Positions 17,317-27,672 are shown, numbered from the stretch's first letter. The stretch: 64,000 nucleotides of DNA from Mycolicibacter senuensis (GCF_002101885.1 NZ_LQPS01000043.1:496001-560000); one strand, 5' to 3'. The notes: generated from the sequence alone by a model not told the origin. Translations and numbers: made by a program.

Positions 17317-18666
17317 ATGACCTCCCGAACCGACCAGATGGCGCTCGTCGCCTTCATGCAAGCCGGCAACGCCTCGGTGTACGCCGGCTCGTGGCGCCAC
17401 CCCGCCACCGAACACGGCTATCTCGACGCCTCCTACTACGCCAAGATCGGCCGGCAGCTCGAGGAGGGCTGCTTCGACCTGATGTTCTTCGACGACCGAC
17501 TGGCCATGCCGGCCATCTATGGCGGAGCGGTCGCCGACGCGGTGCGCTACGGGGCGCGGCCGGTGAAACTGGATCTGTCGACTGTGCTCGGCGTGCTGGC
17601 GCAGGCCACCTCGCGGATCGGACTGGGCGCGACCTACTCCACCACCTACTACGCGCCGTTTCACGTCGCACGCACCTTCGCCACCCTCGATCACCTGTCG
17701 GCGGGGCGCGCGGCCTGGAACGTGGTCACCTCCGTCAACGACGGCGAAGCGCAGAACCACGGCCTGACAAGCCATCTCAGCCACGACGAGCGCTACGACC
17801 GCGCCGACGAATTCCTCGACGTAGTGGCCGGGCTGTGGGACACCTGGGAGGACGATGCGATCGTGGCAGACCGCGCCCGCGGTTTCTACGCCGACCCGGA
17901 CAAGGTCCATGAGCTGCGGCACGAGGGCGAGTACTTCTCGGTGCGCGGGCCGCTGACCGTGCCGCGCACCCCGCAGGGCCGCCCCGTCATCATCCAGGCC
18001 GGCTCGTCCGGGAGGGGCCGCGAATTCGCCTCCCGCTGGGCGGATCTGATCTTCACCGGTGATCCGGGCATCGAGGTGGCCCGCAGCCACTACGCCGATC
18101 AGAAGCAGCGCATCGCCGACGCCGGACGCGACCCGGCCTCGGTGAAGCTGTGCCCGATGGCCTACGCGGTGGTGGGCGAGTCCGAGGACCACGCCAAGCA
18201 CCGCGAGCAGGTCTTCCTCAACGAGCTGGTGGACCCGATGGCCTCGCTGACGCTGCTCTCCGAGCTGATGAACTACGACTTCGCCCAGCACAGCCTGGAC
18301 GATCCGATCACCGACGACCTGATCGCCTCGGCCTCGGGTATCCGCGGGCTGGTGCAGAACCTGCGCGCCCACCTCGGCGACGACATCACGCTGCGTGACC
18401 TGGCCGGCCACCGCGCCACCCTGCTGCAGGGGCCGCGCTTCGTGGGCACCGGAACTCAGGTCGCCGACCAGATGGAGGAATGGTTCCACGGCGGCGCCTG
18501 CGACGGATTCGTCTTGGCGGCAACACATTCACCGGGGGCCTATGAAGACGTGGTCCGGATGGTGGTCCCGGAGTTGCAGCGACGCGGGCTGTTCCGCACC
18601 GAATACTCCAGCCGCACGCTGCGCGAGCACCTGGGTCTGGCCCGGCCGGGCCTGACCGCGGCATGA
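17317..18666 (+). CDS. NtaA/SnaA/DszA-family flavin-dependent monooxygenase
   Basis: A 449-aa luciferase-like monooxygenase (LLM class) of the nitrilotriacetate/pristinamycin IIA/dibenzothiophene-sulfone group, which uses reduced FMN supplied by a separate reductase. Family landmarks include an N-terminal TWRHP-like segment (GSWRHP), FFDDRLAMP, RTFATLDHLSAGRAAWNVVTS, RYDRADEFL and a QAGSSGRG flavin-phosphate loop. It is first gene of an operon, overlapping the CoA-transferase gene by 4 bp. No reductase is adjacent. It probably hydroxylates or cleaves a compound whose acid product enters CoA chemistry downstream. Confidence 0.9.
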   Translation: MTSRTDQMALVAFMQAGNASVYAGSWRHPATEHGYLDASYYAKIGRQLEEGCFDLMFFDDRLAMPAIYGGAVADAVRYGARPVKLDLSTVLGVLAQATSRIGLGATYSTTYYAPFHVARTFATLDHLSAGRAAWNVVTSVNDGEAQNHGLTSHLSHDERYDRADEFLDVVAGLWDTWEDDAIVADRARGFYADPDKVHELRHEGEYFSVRGPLTVPRTPQGRPVIIQAGSSGRGREFASRWADLIFTGDPGIEVARSHYADQKQRIADAGRDPASVKLCPMAYAVVGESEDHAKHREQVFLNELVDPMASLTLLSELMNYDFAQHSLDDPITDDLIASASGIRGLVQNLRAHLGDDITLRDLAGHRATLLQGPRFVGTGTQVADQMEEWFHGGACDGFVLAATHSPGAYEDVVRMVVPELQRRGLFRTEYSSRTLREHLGLARPGLTAA

Positions 18667-19850
18667 TGCTGCACGGGATCCGGGTGCTCGACCTGGCCAC
18701 CCTGGCCGCGGCGCCGCTGGTGGCAACCTATCTCGGCGAGTTCGGCGCCGACGTGATCAAAGTCGAACAACCCGGCTCCGGCGACCCGATCCGCGGCTGG
18801 GGCCACCAGCGCGACGGCGTCGGACTGATGTGGAAGTCGGTGTCGCGCAACAAGCGGTCGATCACCGCAAACCTGCGGGTGCCCGAGGGCCAGGAGTTGG
18901 TCCGCAGGCTGACGGCGCATGCCGACGTGGTGATTGTCAACACCCGGCCGGCCACGCTGCACGGCTGGGGACTGGACCACGAGGCGCTGCGCACGGTCAA
19001 CGACCGCATCGTGATGCTGCACATCACCGGCTACGGCCTGTCCGGCCCGAAACGTGACCGGCCCGGCTTCGGCACCCTCGGGGAGGCGATGAGCGGGTTC
19101 GCCAACATCACCGGCGAGGCCGACGGGCCGCCCACGCTGCCACCGTTCATGCTGGCCGACGGAGTCGCCTCACTGAATGCCGCCTACGCGGTGATGATGG
19201 CGCTGTATCACCGTGACGTGCACGGCGCACCGGGGCAGCTGATCGACGTCAACCTCATCGACCCGCTGACCCGGCTGCTGGAGCAAACCCTGCTCGGCTA
19301 CGACCAGCTCGGGCTGGTGCCCACGAGGGCCGGCAACCGCTGGGACATCTCCGCGCCCCGCAACACCTACCGCACCGCCGACGGCCGCTGGCTGGCCATG
19401 TCGGGCAGCTCACCGGCGCTGGCGCTGCGGGTGTTCCGGGCGATCGGGCGCGCCGATCTGGTCGACGACGCCGACTTCTCCGACCCGCAGCGCCGGCTGG
19501 CCCGCGCCGCCGAAGTAGACCGGGTGGTAGCCGACTGGGTGGCGACCAAGACCCTGGACGAGGCGATGGCCGTCTTCGATGCCGAACAGGTCGCGGCCGC
19601 AGCGGTTTACGACATCACCGACCTGGTCGCCGACGAACAGCTGGCCCACCGCGAGGTCTTCGTGCGGGTCGGAGACCACGAACTCGGCGCCATGACCGTC
19701 CAAGCCCCGGTGCCGCGGTTCTCCGACGCCCAAGGCCGCGTCGAGCATCTCGGCCCGCGATTGGGCGAGCACAACGCCGAGGTGTACCGCGACCTGCTGA
19801 AGCTGACCCCGTCCGACATCGACGATCTGCGCGCCCGCGGCGTGCTCTGA
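18663..19850 (+). CDS. CaiB/BaiF family (type III) CoA-transferase
   Basis: A 395-aa family III CoA-transferase that moves CoA between two carboxylic acids via an aspartyl thioester. The N-terminal GIRVLDLATLAAAP and the catalytic Asp in MLADGVASL (about residue 166) are intact. Its ATG overlaps the monooxygenase stop by 4 bp, and a CitE-like lyase gene follows after 16 bp. Members paired with malyl- or citramalyl-CoA lyases (for example succinyl-CoA:malate transferases) suggest it activates a hydroxy-diacid. The actual substrate is inference. Confidence 0.9.
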   Translation: MMLHGIRVLDLATLAAAPLVATYLGEFGADVIKVEQPGSGDPIRGWGHQRDGVGLMWKSVSRNKRSITANLRVPEGQELVRRLTAHADVVIVNTRPATLHGWGLDHEALRTVNDRIVMLHITGYGLSGPKRDRPGFGTLGEAMSGFANITGEADGPPTLPPFMLADGVASLNAAYAVMMALYHRDVHGAPGQLIDVNLIDPLTRLLEQTLLGYDQLGLVPTRAGNRWDISAPRNTYRTADGRWLAMSGSSPALALRVFRAIGRADLVDDADFSDPQRRLARAAEVDRVVADWVATKTLDEAMAVFDAEQVAAAAVYDITDLVADEQLAHREVFVRVGDHELGAMTVQAPVPRFSDAQGRVEHLGPRLGEHNAEVYRDLLKLTPSDIDDLRARGVL

Positions 19851-19866
19851 CCGAAGGAGAAACCCC

Positions 19867-20769
19867 ATGTTGTTGCGCCGTTCCGAGCTGGCCGTGCCCG
19901 CCGCCAACGACAACATGTTCGCCAAAGCTGCCGCCTCCGACGCCGACCTGGTGTTCCTGGACCTGGAGGACGCCACCGCACCCGCCCACAAAGTGGCCGC
20001 CCGCGCCAAGGTGATCACCGCACTCAACGAACTGGACTGGGGACGCACCGCGCGCGCCATCCGGATCAACGGGCTGGACACGCAGTGGTGTCACGACGAC
20101 ATCATCGAGGTCGTCACCGCCGCCGGGCACAACCTCGACACCATCGTCGTGCCCAAAGCCTGTACCGCCCGCGACGTGTGGTGGGTGGATCTGCTGCTCA
20201 CCCAGCTGGAGGCCAAACTTCACCTGGAGCGCAGGATTCGCCTCGAAGTGCTCATCGAGGAGGTGGAGGGGCTGGCCAACGCCGAGGAGATCGCCACGGC
20301 CAGCCCACGGATCGACGCGCTGATCTTCGGGGTCGGCGACTTCTCGCTGTCCCAGGGCGCCCGGGTGGACACCAACTTCGTCCCGCTCGGTGCGTACCCC
20401 GGCGATTTCTGGCACTACGCCCGCAACAAGGTGCTGGTCGCCGCGCGTATCGCCGGTATCGACGCGATCGACTCGCCCTACCCCGACTACGCCGATCTGA
20501 CCGGTTACGAAACCGAGGCCCGCCGCTCCTCGCTGTACGGCTACACCGGCAAGTGGGCGATCCACCCCGATCAGATTCCGGTGGCCAACGCCGTTTTCGC
20601 GCCGACCGCCGACGAGATCGCGTTGGCCGAACGAAACCTGGCCGCCTACCGCGAGGCCGAGGCCAGGGGACTGGGTGCGGTCGGGGTCGAGGGGGTGCTG
20701 GTCGACGCCGCGCACGTGAAGATGGCGCGCAACACCCTGGCCCGGGTGGCGTTGATCAACGGCGGCTGA
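19867..20769 (+). CDS. CitE/malyl-CoA lyase family aldolase (HpcH/HpaI superfamily)
   Basis: A 300-aa TIM-barrel lyase. The N-terminus RRSELAVPAANDNMFAKA gives the phosphate/CoA-binding region; FLDLEDATAP, IEEVEGL and GVGDFS supply the conserved acidic Mg-binding residues; GKWAIHPDQIP is the C-terminal family signature. Such enzymes split (S)-malyl-, citramalyl- or beta-methylmalyl-CoA into an acyl-CoA and glyoxylate or pyruvate. Being last in the operon after a CoA-transferase, it is the likely carbon-carbon cleaving step. It has SD GAAGGAG. Confidence 0.9.
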   Translation: MLLRRSELAVPAANDNMFAKAAASDADLVFLDLEDATAPAHKVAARAKVITALNELDWGRTARAIRINGLDTQWCHDDIIEVVTAAGHNLDTIVVPKACTARDVWWVDLLLTQLEAKLHLERRIRLEVLIEEVEGLANAEEIATASPRIDALIFGVGDFSLSQGARVDTNFVPLGAYPGDFWHYARNKVLVAARIAGIDAIDSPYPDYADLTGYETEARRSSLYGYTGKWAIHPDQIPVANAVFAPTADEIALAERNLAAYREAEARGLGAVGVEGVLVDAAHVKMARNTLARVALINGG

Positions 20770-20809
20770 CGATCGGCCCGCACCACGGCGGGCTCCTACG
20801 CTGGAGGCC

Positions 20810-21214
20810 ATGAACACCGAAGTGCTCGACGTCGACACCTCCCGGCGCCGCACCGTCGACCTCACCGAGGCGGTGCGGTCGTTCTGTGCCGGGCACGGCG
20901 ACGGGTTGTGCAACGTGTTCGTGCCGCACGCGACGGCCGGAGTGGCGATCATCGAGACCGGGGCCGGCTCCGACGCCGACCTCGTCGACACCCTGGAGCG
21001 CCTGCTGCCGCGCGACGACCGCTACCGGCACGCGCACGGGTCGCCGGGGCACGGCGCCGACCACGTCATGCCGGCGATCGTCGCGCCCTCGATCACGGTG
21101 CCGGTGGCCGCCGGCGAACCACTGCTCGGCGTCTGGCAGTCGGTGGTGCTGGTCGACCTCAACCGGGACAACCCGCGACGGTCGGTGCGGCTGAGTTTCC
21201 TCAACAGCGCCTGA
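20810..21214 (+). CDS. YjbQ/UPF0047 family protein
   Basis: A 134-aa protein of the YjbQ family, known for weak thiamine-phosphate synthase activity in some members. The conserved histidines occur in FVPHATAGVAIIE, GSPGHGADHVMPAI and a late LLGVWQSVVLVDLN strand. It corresponds to Rv2556c and lies directly upstream of alaS, as in M. tuberculosis. The physiological role is unknown. Confidence 0.9.
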   Translation: MNTEVLDVDTSRRRTVDLTEAVRSFCAGHGDGLCNVFVPHATAGVAIIETGAGSDADLVDTLERLLPRDDRYRHAHGSPGHGADHVMPAIVAPSITVPVAAGEPLLGVWQSVVLVDLNRDNPRRSVRLSFLNSA

Positions 21215-21308
21215 ACCCGCACCCTCTTGGGCGTCGAGACGGTGATCGGCAGACCGGTACTGTAGGGCCGTCCAATAGGTGCGACAACGGCGGGAAAGCG
21301 ACTTTAGA

Positions 21309-24014
21309 GTGCAGACACACGAGATCAGGAAACGCTTCCTCGATCACTTCGTGAAGGCGGGCCACACCGAGGTGCCCAGTGCTTCGGTCATCCTCGATGA
21401 CCCCAACCTGCTGTTCATCAACGCCGGCATGGTGCAGTTCGTGCCGTACTTCCTGGGCCAGCGGACCCCGCCCTATGCCACGGCCACCAGCATCCAGAAG
21501 TGCATCCGCACCCCGGACATCGACGAGGTGGGCATCACCACCCGGCACAACACCTTCTTTCAGATGGCCGGCAACTTCTCGTTCGGCGACTATTTCAAGC
21601 GCGGCGCGATCGAACTGGCCTGGACGCTGCTGACCAACAGTGTCGAGCAGGGCGGCTACGGCCTGGACCCGGAACGGATCTGGGCCACCGTGTACTTCGA
21701 CGACGACGAGGCCATGGCGCTGTGGCAGGAGATCGCCGGGTTGCCGGCCGAGCGCATCCAGCGCCGCGGGATGGCCGACAACTATTGGTCGATGGGCATC
21801 CCCGGGCCGTGCGGCCCGTCATCGGAGATCTACTTCGACCGTGGCCCCGAGTTCGGTGTGGACGGCGGCCCCATCGCCAACGAGGACCGCTACATCGAGA
21901 TCTGGAATCTCGTGTTCATGCAGAACGAGCGCGGCGAGGGCACCGGCAAGGAGGATTTCGAGATCTTGGGGCCGTTGCCGCGCAAGAACATCGACACCGG
22001 CATGGGCGTCGAGCGGGTCGCGTTTCTGCTGCAGGGCGTGCACAACGTCTATGAGACCGACTTGGTCCGCCCGGTCATCGACACGGTGGAGGCCCGGGCG
22101 CCCCGACCCTACGGAAGCGGCGGCACACCCGAAGACGACGTGCGCTACCGGGTCATCGCCGACCACTCCCGCACCGCGGCGATCCTGATCGGCGACGGGG
22201 TCAGCCCGGGCAACGACGGCCGCGGCTATGTGCTGCGCCGGCTGCTGCGCCGGGTGGTGCGAGCCGCCAAGCTGCTCGGTATCGACGACCCCATCGTGGG
22301 GGATCTGATGGTGACCGTTCGCGACGCGATGGGACCGTCCTACCCCGAGCTGGTCACCGACTTCGACCGGATCAGCCGTATCGCCGTCGCCGAGGAGACC
22401 GCGTTCAACCGCACCCTGGCGTCGGGGTCACGGCTGTTCGACGACGCCGCACAGGCCACCAAGACCTCCGGGACCACCGTGCTGTCGGGCACCGACGCCT
22501 TCACCCTGCACGACACCTACGGTTTCCCGATAGAGCTGACCCTGGAGATGGCGGCCGAGGCCGGTCTGACCGTCGATGAGATCGGTTTCCGGGAGCTGAT
22601 GGCCCAGCAGCGGGCCCGCGCCAAGGCCGACGCTGCGGCCCGCAAGCACGCCCACGCCGACCTCAGTGCCTATCGCGAGCTGGTCGACGCCGGACCGACC
22701 GAGTTCACCGGCTTCGAGGAGTTGAGCTCGGAGGCAACGATTCTCGGGATCTTCGTGGATGGCAAGCGGGTGCCGGTGGTTGCCCGCGGTGGCCGCGACG
22801 AGGTGCCGGACCGGGTCGAGTTGGTGCTGGACCGCACGCCGCTGTACGCCGAGTCCGGCGGGCAGATCGCCGATGTCGGCACGATCAGCGGCGGGGCGGC
22901 CAAAGCCGCCGTCACCGACGTGCAGAAGATCGCCCAAACGCTGTTCGTGCACCGGGTCAATGTGGAGTCCGGCGAATTCGTGGAAGGTGACACCGTCACC
23001 GCCGCAGTGGATCCGGCCTGGCGCAAGGGCGCCACCCAGGGCCACTCCGGCACCCACATGGTGCATGCCGCGCTGCGGCAGGTGCTGGGCCCCAACGCCG
23101 TTCAGGCCGGCTCGCTGAACCGGCCGGGCTATCTGCGGTTCGACTTCAACTGGCAGGGCCCGCTGAGCGAGGAGCAGCGCCGCGAGGTCGAAGAGGTGAC
23201 CAACGAGGCGGTGCAGGCCGATTTCGAGGTGCACACCTTCAACGAAGACCTCGAGAAGGCCAAGGCGATGGGCGCCATGGCGATGTTCGGCGAGAAGTAC
23301 CCCGACCGGGTGCGCGTCGTCGAGATCGGCGGGCCGTTCTCGCTGGAGTTGTGCGGTGGCACCCACGTGCACAACTCGGCGCAGATCGGCCCGGTGACCC
23401 TGCTCGGCGAATCGTCGGTCGGATCCGGGGTGCGCCGGGTGGAGGCCTACGTCGGGCTGGACTCGTTCCGTCACCTGGCCAAGGAGCGGGCGCTGATGGC
23501 CGGCCTGGCGTCGTCGCTCAAGGTGCCGTCCGAGGAGGTACCGGCCCGGGTAGCAAACCTGGTGGAGCGGCTGCGGGCCGCCGAGAAGGAACTCGAGCGC
23601 GCCCGGCTGGCCAGTGCGCGCGCGGCTGCGTCAAATGCCGCTAGCGGTGCTGAGCGAGTCGGTAACGTGCGCCTGGTGGCGCAGCGAATGTCCGGTGGCA
23701 TCGGAGGTGGCGATCTGCGTTCGCTGGCCGGCGACATCCGCGGCAAACTCGGCGAGGAGCCCGCGGTGGTGGTGTTGATCGCCGACCCGGCCCCGGACTC
23801 GTCGGCCGGCGTGCCGTATGTGGTCGCCACCAACAGCGCCGCGCAGGAACTCGGGTTGCGCGCCGATGATCTGGTGAAGGACCTGGCGGCCGCGGTGGCC
23901 GGCCGCGGCGGCGGCAAAGCCGACCTGGCGCAGGGCTCCGGCAAGGACTCGGCCGGCATCGACGCCGCCCTGGTGGCGGTCCGCTCGGCGGTCGCCCGGA
24001 GCGCGCCGGCGTGA
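21309..24014 (+). CDS. alaS: Alanyl-tRNA synthetase
   Basis: A 901-aa class II synthetase of normal length. Domains in order: aminoacylation core ([11 protein letters not shown], then [26 protein letters not shown]), the tRNA-recognition helices, the editing domain with zinc ligands HSGTH (about residue 580) and CGGTH (about 682), and the C-Ala domain ending in [10 protein letters not shown]. The GTG at 21309 gives the conserved start VQTHEIRKR; the frame is open to 21279 but without family sequence. ruvX overlaps its stop by 4 bp. Confidence 0.97.
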   Translation: MQTHEIRKRFLDHFVKAGHTEVPSASVILDDPNLLFINAGMVQFVPYFLGQRTPPYATATSIQKCIRTPDIDEVGITTRHNTFFQMAGNFSFGDYFKRGAIELAWTLLTNSVEQGGYGLDPERIWATVYFDDDEAMALWQEIAGLPAERIQRRGMADNYWSMGIPGPCGPSSEIYFDRGPEFGVDGGPIANEDRYIEIWNLVFMQNERGEGTGKEDFEILGPLPRKNIDTGMGVERVAFLLQGVHNVYETDLVRPVIDTVEARAPRPYGSGGTPEDDVRYRVIADHSRTAAILIGDGVSPGNDGRGYVLRRLLRRVVRAAKLLGIDDPIVGDLMVTVRDAMGPSYPELVTDFDRISRIAVAEETAFNRTLASGSRLFDDAAQATKTSGTTVLSGTDAFTLHDTYGFPIELTLEMAAEAGLTVDEIGFRELMAQQRARAKADAAARKHAHADLSAYRELVDAGPTEFTGFEELSSEATILGIFVDGKRVPVVARGGRDEVPDRVELVLDRTPLYAESGGQIADVGTISGGAAKAAVTDVQKIAQTLFVHRVNVESGEFVEGDTVTAAVDPAWRKGATQGHSGTHMVHAALRQVLGPNAVQAGSLNRPGYLRFDFNWQGPLSEEQRREVEEVTNEAVQADFEVHTFNEDLEKAKAMGAMAMFGEKYPDRVRVVEIGGPFSLELCGGTHVHNSAQIGPVTLLGESSVGSGVRRVEAYVGLDSFRHLAKERALMAGLASSLKVPSEEVPARVANLVERLRAAEKELERARLASARAAASNAASGAERVGNVRLVAQRMSGGIGGGDLRSLAGDIRGKLGEEPAVVVLIADPAPDSSAGVPYVVATNSAAQELGLRADDLVKDLAAAVAGRGGGKADLAQGSGKDSAGIDAALVAVRSAVARSAPA

Positions 24015-24538
24015 CCTTCCCCCACCATCGCACCCCGGACCGGCCCGGCGGGCCGGATGACCCTGGCCGCGGACGACGGCTCGGGGTGGATGTGGGCAGC
24101 GTGCGCATCGGGGTGTCGTGCAGTGACCCCGACGGCCTGCTGGCGACCCCGGTGGAGACCGTCCGCCGGCATACCTCTGGGTCGCACCTGCGCCGGCTGG
24201 CCGGCCTGGTCGACGAATTCGACGTGGTCGAAGTGGTCGTCGGGTTACCCCGGACCCTGGCCGACCGGACGGGATCGGCCGCCGCGGACGCCATCGCGGT
24301 CGCCGATGAACTGGCCCGGGTGCTGGCAAAGCGGGATCGGCGGGTCCCGGTGCGGCTGGCCGACGAACGCCTGAGCACCGTCAGCGCGGCCCGCGCCCTG
24401 CAGGCGGCCGGCGTACGGTCCAAGCGTCAGCGCTCGGTGATCGATCAGGCCGCAGCGGTGACCATCCTGCAGAGCTGGCTCGACCAGCGCCGGACTTCGG
24501 GCATGGTGTCCCCGGCGACGGAGGACAACGGTGGGTGA
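24011..24538 (+). CDS. ruvX: RuvX/YqgF RNase H-like putative pre-16S rRNA nuclease
   Basis: A 175-aa RNase H-fold protein, longer than the usual 140 or so because of an N-terminal Pro-rich tail of about 20 residues. Motifs are [12 protein letters not shown] (catalytic Asp near residue 27), [21 protein letters not shown] and a final [14 protein letters not shown]. The family trims the 5' end of 16S rRNA in E. coli and was once called a Holliday junction resolvase. GTG start overlapping alaS by 4 bp; overlaps mltG by 8 bp. Confidence 0.93.
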   Translation: MTFPHHRTPDRPGGPDDPGRGRRLGVDVGSVRIGVSCSDPDGLLATPVETVRRHTSGSHLRRLAGLVDEFDVVEVVVGLPRTLADRTGSAAADAIAVADELARVLAKRDRRVPVRLADERLSTVSAARALQAAGVRSKRQRSVIDQAAAVTILQSWLDQRRTSGMVSPATEDNGG

Positions 24539-25802
24539 GCAACCCGGGGCGGCTGACGGCAGATCCGCCGCGAAAGCCGAACCGGCGGCCGTCGGACCGC
24601 CGCGGCGCCGGATGAGCCGGACCGAGCGGGCCCGCGACGACCGGCGGCGGCGGCGGCGTAACCGGCGCCGGCGGCTGGTCGGCGCGATGGGCGTCGCGGC
24701 GGTCACCCTGCTGCTCATCGCCGGGGTGTTCCTCGGATCCAAGCTGTGGCACTCGCGTGGCCCCGTCGTCGACTACACCGGCGAGGGCGGCCAGCAGGTG
24801 TTGATCGAGGTGCACGAGGGCGACTTCACCACCGCTATCGCCGAAACCATGCTGGGCGCCGGTGTGATCGCCAACGTCGCAACGTTCCTCGATGCCGCGC
24901 AGGGCAACTCCGCCATCGCGGCGATCCAGCCGGGCTTCTACCGGTTGCGGGCCGAGATCCCGGCTGCCACCGCGGTACAGCAGCTCACCGACCCGGCCAG
25001 CCGGGTGGGCAAGCTGGTGATCCCGGAAGGCCGCCAGCTCGACGACACCACCGACATGAAGACCAATGCCGTGACACCGGGGGTGTTCACGCTCATGGCC
25101 CAGGCCAGCTGCCTGGATCTCAACGGCGATCGCCACTGTCTGACGGCGCAGGAGCTGCGGCGGGCCGCGGCGACGGAGACGCCGGAGGCGTTGTCGGTGC
25201 CGGACTGGGCCTTCGGGCCGGTCACCAGGATGGGCCGCGACCACCGCCGCATCGAGGGGCTGATCACTGCGGGCACCTGGAACGTCGACCCGACCGCGCC
25301 GGCGCCGGTGGTGTTGTCGAAGGTGATCGGCCAGAGCGCCGCGGAGTTGACCAAGACCGGACTGCCCGCCATTGCCGAGCAGCTGGGTATGACGCCCTAC
25401 GAACTGTTGATCGTGGCCTCGCTGGTGCAGCGCGAAGCCCTGCCGCACGACTTCGCCAAGGTGGCCCGGGTCATCGACAACCGCCTCAGCGAGCCCCAGC
25501 GCCTGGAGTTCGACTCGACGGTCAACTATCCGCTGGATCGCCAGGAGGTGGCCACCACCGACGCCGACCGAGCCAAGCCGACGCCGTGGAACACCTACGC
25601 CTCCGAGGGACTGCCGGCCACCCCGATCTGTTCACCGGGAATGGAGGCCCTGCAAGCCGCCGAGCACCCCGAACCGGGCGACTGGCTGTACTTCGTCACG
25701 ATCGACAAGGACGGCACCACGGTGTTCACCCACAACTATCAGCAGCACTTGAACAACATCGAGATGGCTCTGGGCAACGGTGTCCTCGACAGTTCCCGCT
25801 GA
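24531..25802 (+). CDS. mltG: Endolytic murein transglycosylase MltG
   Basis: A 423-aa YceG-like protein. It has an Arg-rich cytoplasmic N-terminus (about residues 20-47, nearly half Arg), one membrane helix (about 50-70), a LysM-like segment, then the catalytic domain with the active-site Glu in [13 protein letters not shown] (about residue 303) and [10 protein letters not shown]. It cuts nascent glycan strands at the membrane to set their length. It corresponds to Rv2553c. SD GGAGG precedes GTG 24531. It overlaps both neighbours, 8 bp with ruvX and 23 bp with aroE. Confidence 0.94.
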   Translation: MGEQPGAADGRSAAKAEPAAVGPPRRRMSRTERARDDRRRRRRNRRRRLVGAMGVAAVTLLLIAGVFLGSKLWHSRGPVVDYTGEGGQQVLIEVHEGDFTTAIAETMLGAGVIANVATFLDAAQGNSAIAAIQPGFYRLRAEIPAATAVQQLTDPASRVGKLVIPEGRQLDDTTDMKTNAVTPGVFTLMAQASCLDLNGDRHCLTAQELRRAAATETPEALSVPDWAFGPVTRMGRDHRRIEGLITAGTWNVDPTAPAPVVLSKVIGQSAAELTKTGLPAIAEQLGMTPYELLIVASLVQREALPHDFAKVARVIDNRLSEPQRLEFDSTVNYPLDRQEVATTDADRAKPTPWNTYASEGLPATPICSPGMEALQAAEHPEPGDWLYFVTIDKDGTTVFTHNYQQHLNNIEMALGNGVLDSSR

Positions 25803-26616
25803 CCCGCGGCCACGCAAGGCGGCCGTGCTGGGGTCGCCGATCGCGCACTCCCGCTCACCGCAACTGCATCTGGCGGCCTACCGGGCGCTGGGGCTGCGGG
25901 GATGGACCTATGACCGCATCGAGTGCGACGCCGAGCGGTTGCCGGCGCTGGTGTCGGGACTCGGGCCGGAGTGGGTCGGCGTGTCGGTGACCATGCCGGG
26001 CAAATTCGCCGCGCTGGCCTTCGCCGACGAGCGCACCCCGCGCGCCGAGCGGATCGGCTCGGCCAACACCCTGGTTCGCACCCCGACCGGCTGGCTGGCC
26101 GACAACACCGATGTCGACGGGGTCAGTGGGGCGCTGGGATCGGCCGGGCGGGTTTCCGGGGACGCGATCGTGCTGGGGTCGGGCGGTACCGCCCCGGCCG
26201 CGGTGGTGGCGTTGACCGACCTCGGGGTCAGCGGTATCACGGTGGCCGCCCGCAACCCCGACAACGCCGCACGGCTGGTGGCGCTGGCGACCGAAGCCGG
26301 TGTGCCGGCACGGTATTGCGCACTCGGCGAGGCCGGGCTCACCGAGGCGGCCGCCGCCGCGTCGGTGACGGTCAGCACCCTCCCGGCCGAGGTCGCAGCC
26401 CGCTACGCGCCGGTGTTGGCCGGGGTGCCGGTGCTGCTGGACGCGATCTATGACCCGTGGCCGACACCGCTGGCGGCAGCGGTCGCCGCGGCGGGCGGAA
26501 CGGTGATCAGCGGCCTGCAGATGTTGCTGCACCAGGCGTTCACCCAGGTCGAACTCTTCACCGGCCGGCCCGCACCCCGTGCGGCGATGACTTGCGTGAT
26601 CGCCGACCCGGGCTGA
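25780..26616 (+). CDS. aroE: Shikimate dehydrogenase
   Basis: A 278-aa NADP-dependent enzyme reducing 3-dehydroshikimate to shikimate. It has the substrate site SPIAHSRSPQLHLAAY near the N-terminus, catalytic Lys in VTMPGKFAAL, ADNTDVDG, the nucleotide loop LGSGGTAPA, and GLQMLLHQAF near the end. The GTG at 25780 lies 23 bp inside mltG. The enzyme is about nine residues longer at the N-terminus than I remember for M. tuberculosis; there is no other in-frame start before the conserved region. Confidence 0.95.
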   Translation: MSSTVPADPRPRKAAVLGSPIAHSRSPQLHLAAYRALGLRGWTYDRIECDAERLPALVSGLGPEWVGVSVTMPGKFAALAFADERTPRAERIGSANTLVRTPTGWLADNTDVDGVSGALGSAGRVSGDAIVLGSGGTAPAAVVALTDLGVSGITVAARNPDNAARLVALATEAGVPARYCALGEAGLTEAAAAASVTVSTLPAEVAARYAPVLAGVPVLLDAIYDPWPTPLAAAVAAAGGTVISGLQMLLHQAFTQVELFTGRPAPRAAMTCVIADPG

Positions 26617-26626
26617 GCATGGCGCC

Positions 26627-27064
26627 ATGGCAGGGGTGGAGCAGGCGGCGGCGGTGGTGGTGCTGGTGTGGCTGGCACTGCTGAGCAGCTATGACATCGC
26701 ACAGCGCCGGCTGCCGAACTGGCTGACGCTGCCGGCGGCGGTGCTGGTGCCGGCGGTGGCGGCCGGGGCCGGGCGGGGATCCGCGGCGCTGGCCGGGGCG
26801 TCGGCGCTGGCCGTGGTCTATCTGGCCGTGCATCTGATCTCCCCGGCCGGGCTGGGCGCCGGCGACGTCAAACTCGCCGCGGGACTCGGCGCATTGACCG
26901 GTTGCTTCGGTGCCGAGGTCTGGTTGCTGGCGGCGTTGTCCGCGCCGTTGCTGACCGGGTTGTGGGGGGTGATCGCCGCGTGTGCGCGGCGGGGGCCGAC
27001 CGTTCCGCACGGGCCGTCGATGTGCCTGGCCAGCGCGGTGGCGGTGGGTCTGGGAATGGTCTGA
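26627..27064 (+). CDS. A24-family prepilin peptidase-like protein
   Basis: A 145-aa polytopic membrane protein, about the size of the catalytic core of type IV prepilin peptidases without the methylase domain. The two aspartates are visible: SSYDIAQRRLPN near residue 23 and GAGDVKLAAG (GxGD) near residue 82. It corresponds to Rv2551c. No pilin or Tad genes are nearby in this window, so its substrate is unknown. It follows aroE by 10 bp and may be cotranscribed. Confidence 0.88.
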   Translation: MAGVEQAAAVVVLVWLALLSSYDIAQRRLPNWLTLPAAVLVPAVAAGAGRGSAALAGASALAVVYLAVHLISPAGLGAGDVKLAAGLGALTGCFGAEVWLLAALSAPLLTGLWGVIAACARRGPTVPHGPSMCLASAVAVGLGMV

Positions 27065-27188
27065 GGAGGCGGTGGCGGGGTGATTTGCGGAGGTGGCCGG
27101 CGTCGCGGGAATGAGCGAACACAAATTAACGCCGTGGTTAGCCTTGACAGGAAACGTTTGCCCCTCAGCCCACTATTAGGTAATATCG

Positions 27189-27201
27189 GAGTTCTGAACT
27201 C
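27189..27201. promoter_or_regulatory. Palindrome upstream of a secreted-protein gene
   Basis: GAGTTC-T-GAACTC is a perfect 6-bp inverted repeat about 50 bp before GTG 27251, in the AT-richer 186-bp gap after the A24 peptidase gene. A TTGACA box stands at 27144-27149 but no well-spaced -10 was found. A regulator site is possible. Confidence 0.35.
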
Positions 27202-27250
27202 TGCTGACCGGGATTAACGCTGATCTGTTCTGACCAAGGGGGTGGTGACC

Positions 27251-27655
27251 GTGAAGCGAGCTGTAATCGGGGGCGTGGCCGCTGCCGCGGTCATTGTCGG
27301 CGGCACCGTGGCGGCCACCAATATGGCATCACCATCCCTGCCTGACGTGCAGGTTCCGGCTGTCGCGCTGTCCAGCGCCGAGGGAACCGACGCCACCGTG
27401 CAGTGGCTGGACCTGTTCGCGCAGACGTCCGCCGCCAACGCCGACGCGTTCGGCGGGTATCTGCTGGACCCGAGCTCGGCGGTCGCGCCCGGCGAATCTC
27501 CGCTGGTGCTGATCGACCCGGAGAATTCCGCCGAGGACTTCGACCGGATCCTCGACGGTGTGGTGGGCAACGTGGGCAGCCAGCTCAACGCGGTGACTTC
27601 GCCCAGCAACGGGCCCGACGCGGTCACCTACCTGATCCTCAAGAACGGTTCCTGA
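27251..27655 (+). CDS. Small secreted protein of unknown function
   Basis: About 134 aa. The N-terminus is a signal peptide or anchor (VKRAVIGGVAAAAVIVGGTVAATN), and the mature part has no Cys and is acidic with no motif I recognise. Three in-frame GTG codons (27242, 27245, 27251) are possible; 27251 is favoured by AAGGGGG eight bases upstream. The gene has its own gap and a palindrome upstream and a terminator-like hairpin after, so it looks like a single-gene unit inserted between the aroE and aroC groups. Confidence 0.75.
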   Translation: MKRAVIGGVAAAAVIVGGTVAATNMASPSLPDVQVPAVALSSAEGTDATVQWLDLFAQTSAANADAFGGYLLDPSSAVAPGESPLVLIDPENSAEDFDRILDGVVGNVGSQLNAVTSPSNGPDAVTYLILKNGS

Positions 27656-27672
27656 CCTCCTTCCGGGGTGAC

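Noticed and set aside
21215-21308. T-box leader before alaS
   Set aside because: Only 94 bp and no T-box consensus or specifier stem is visible.
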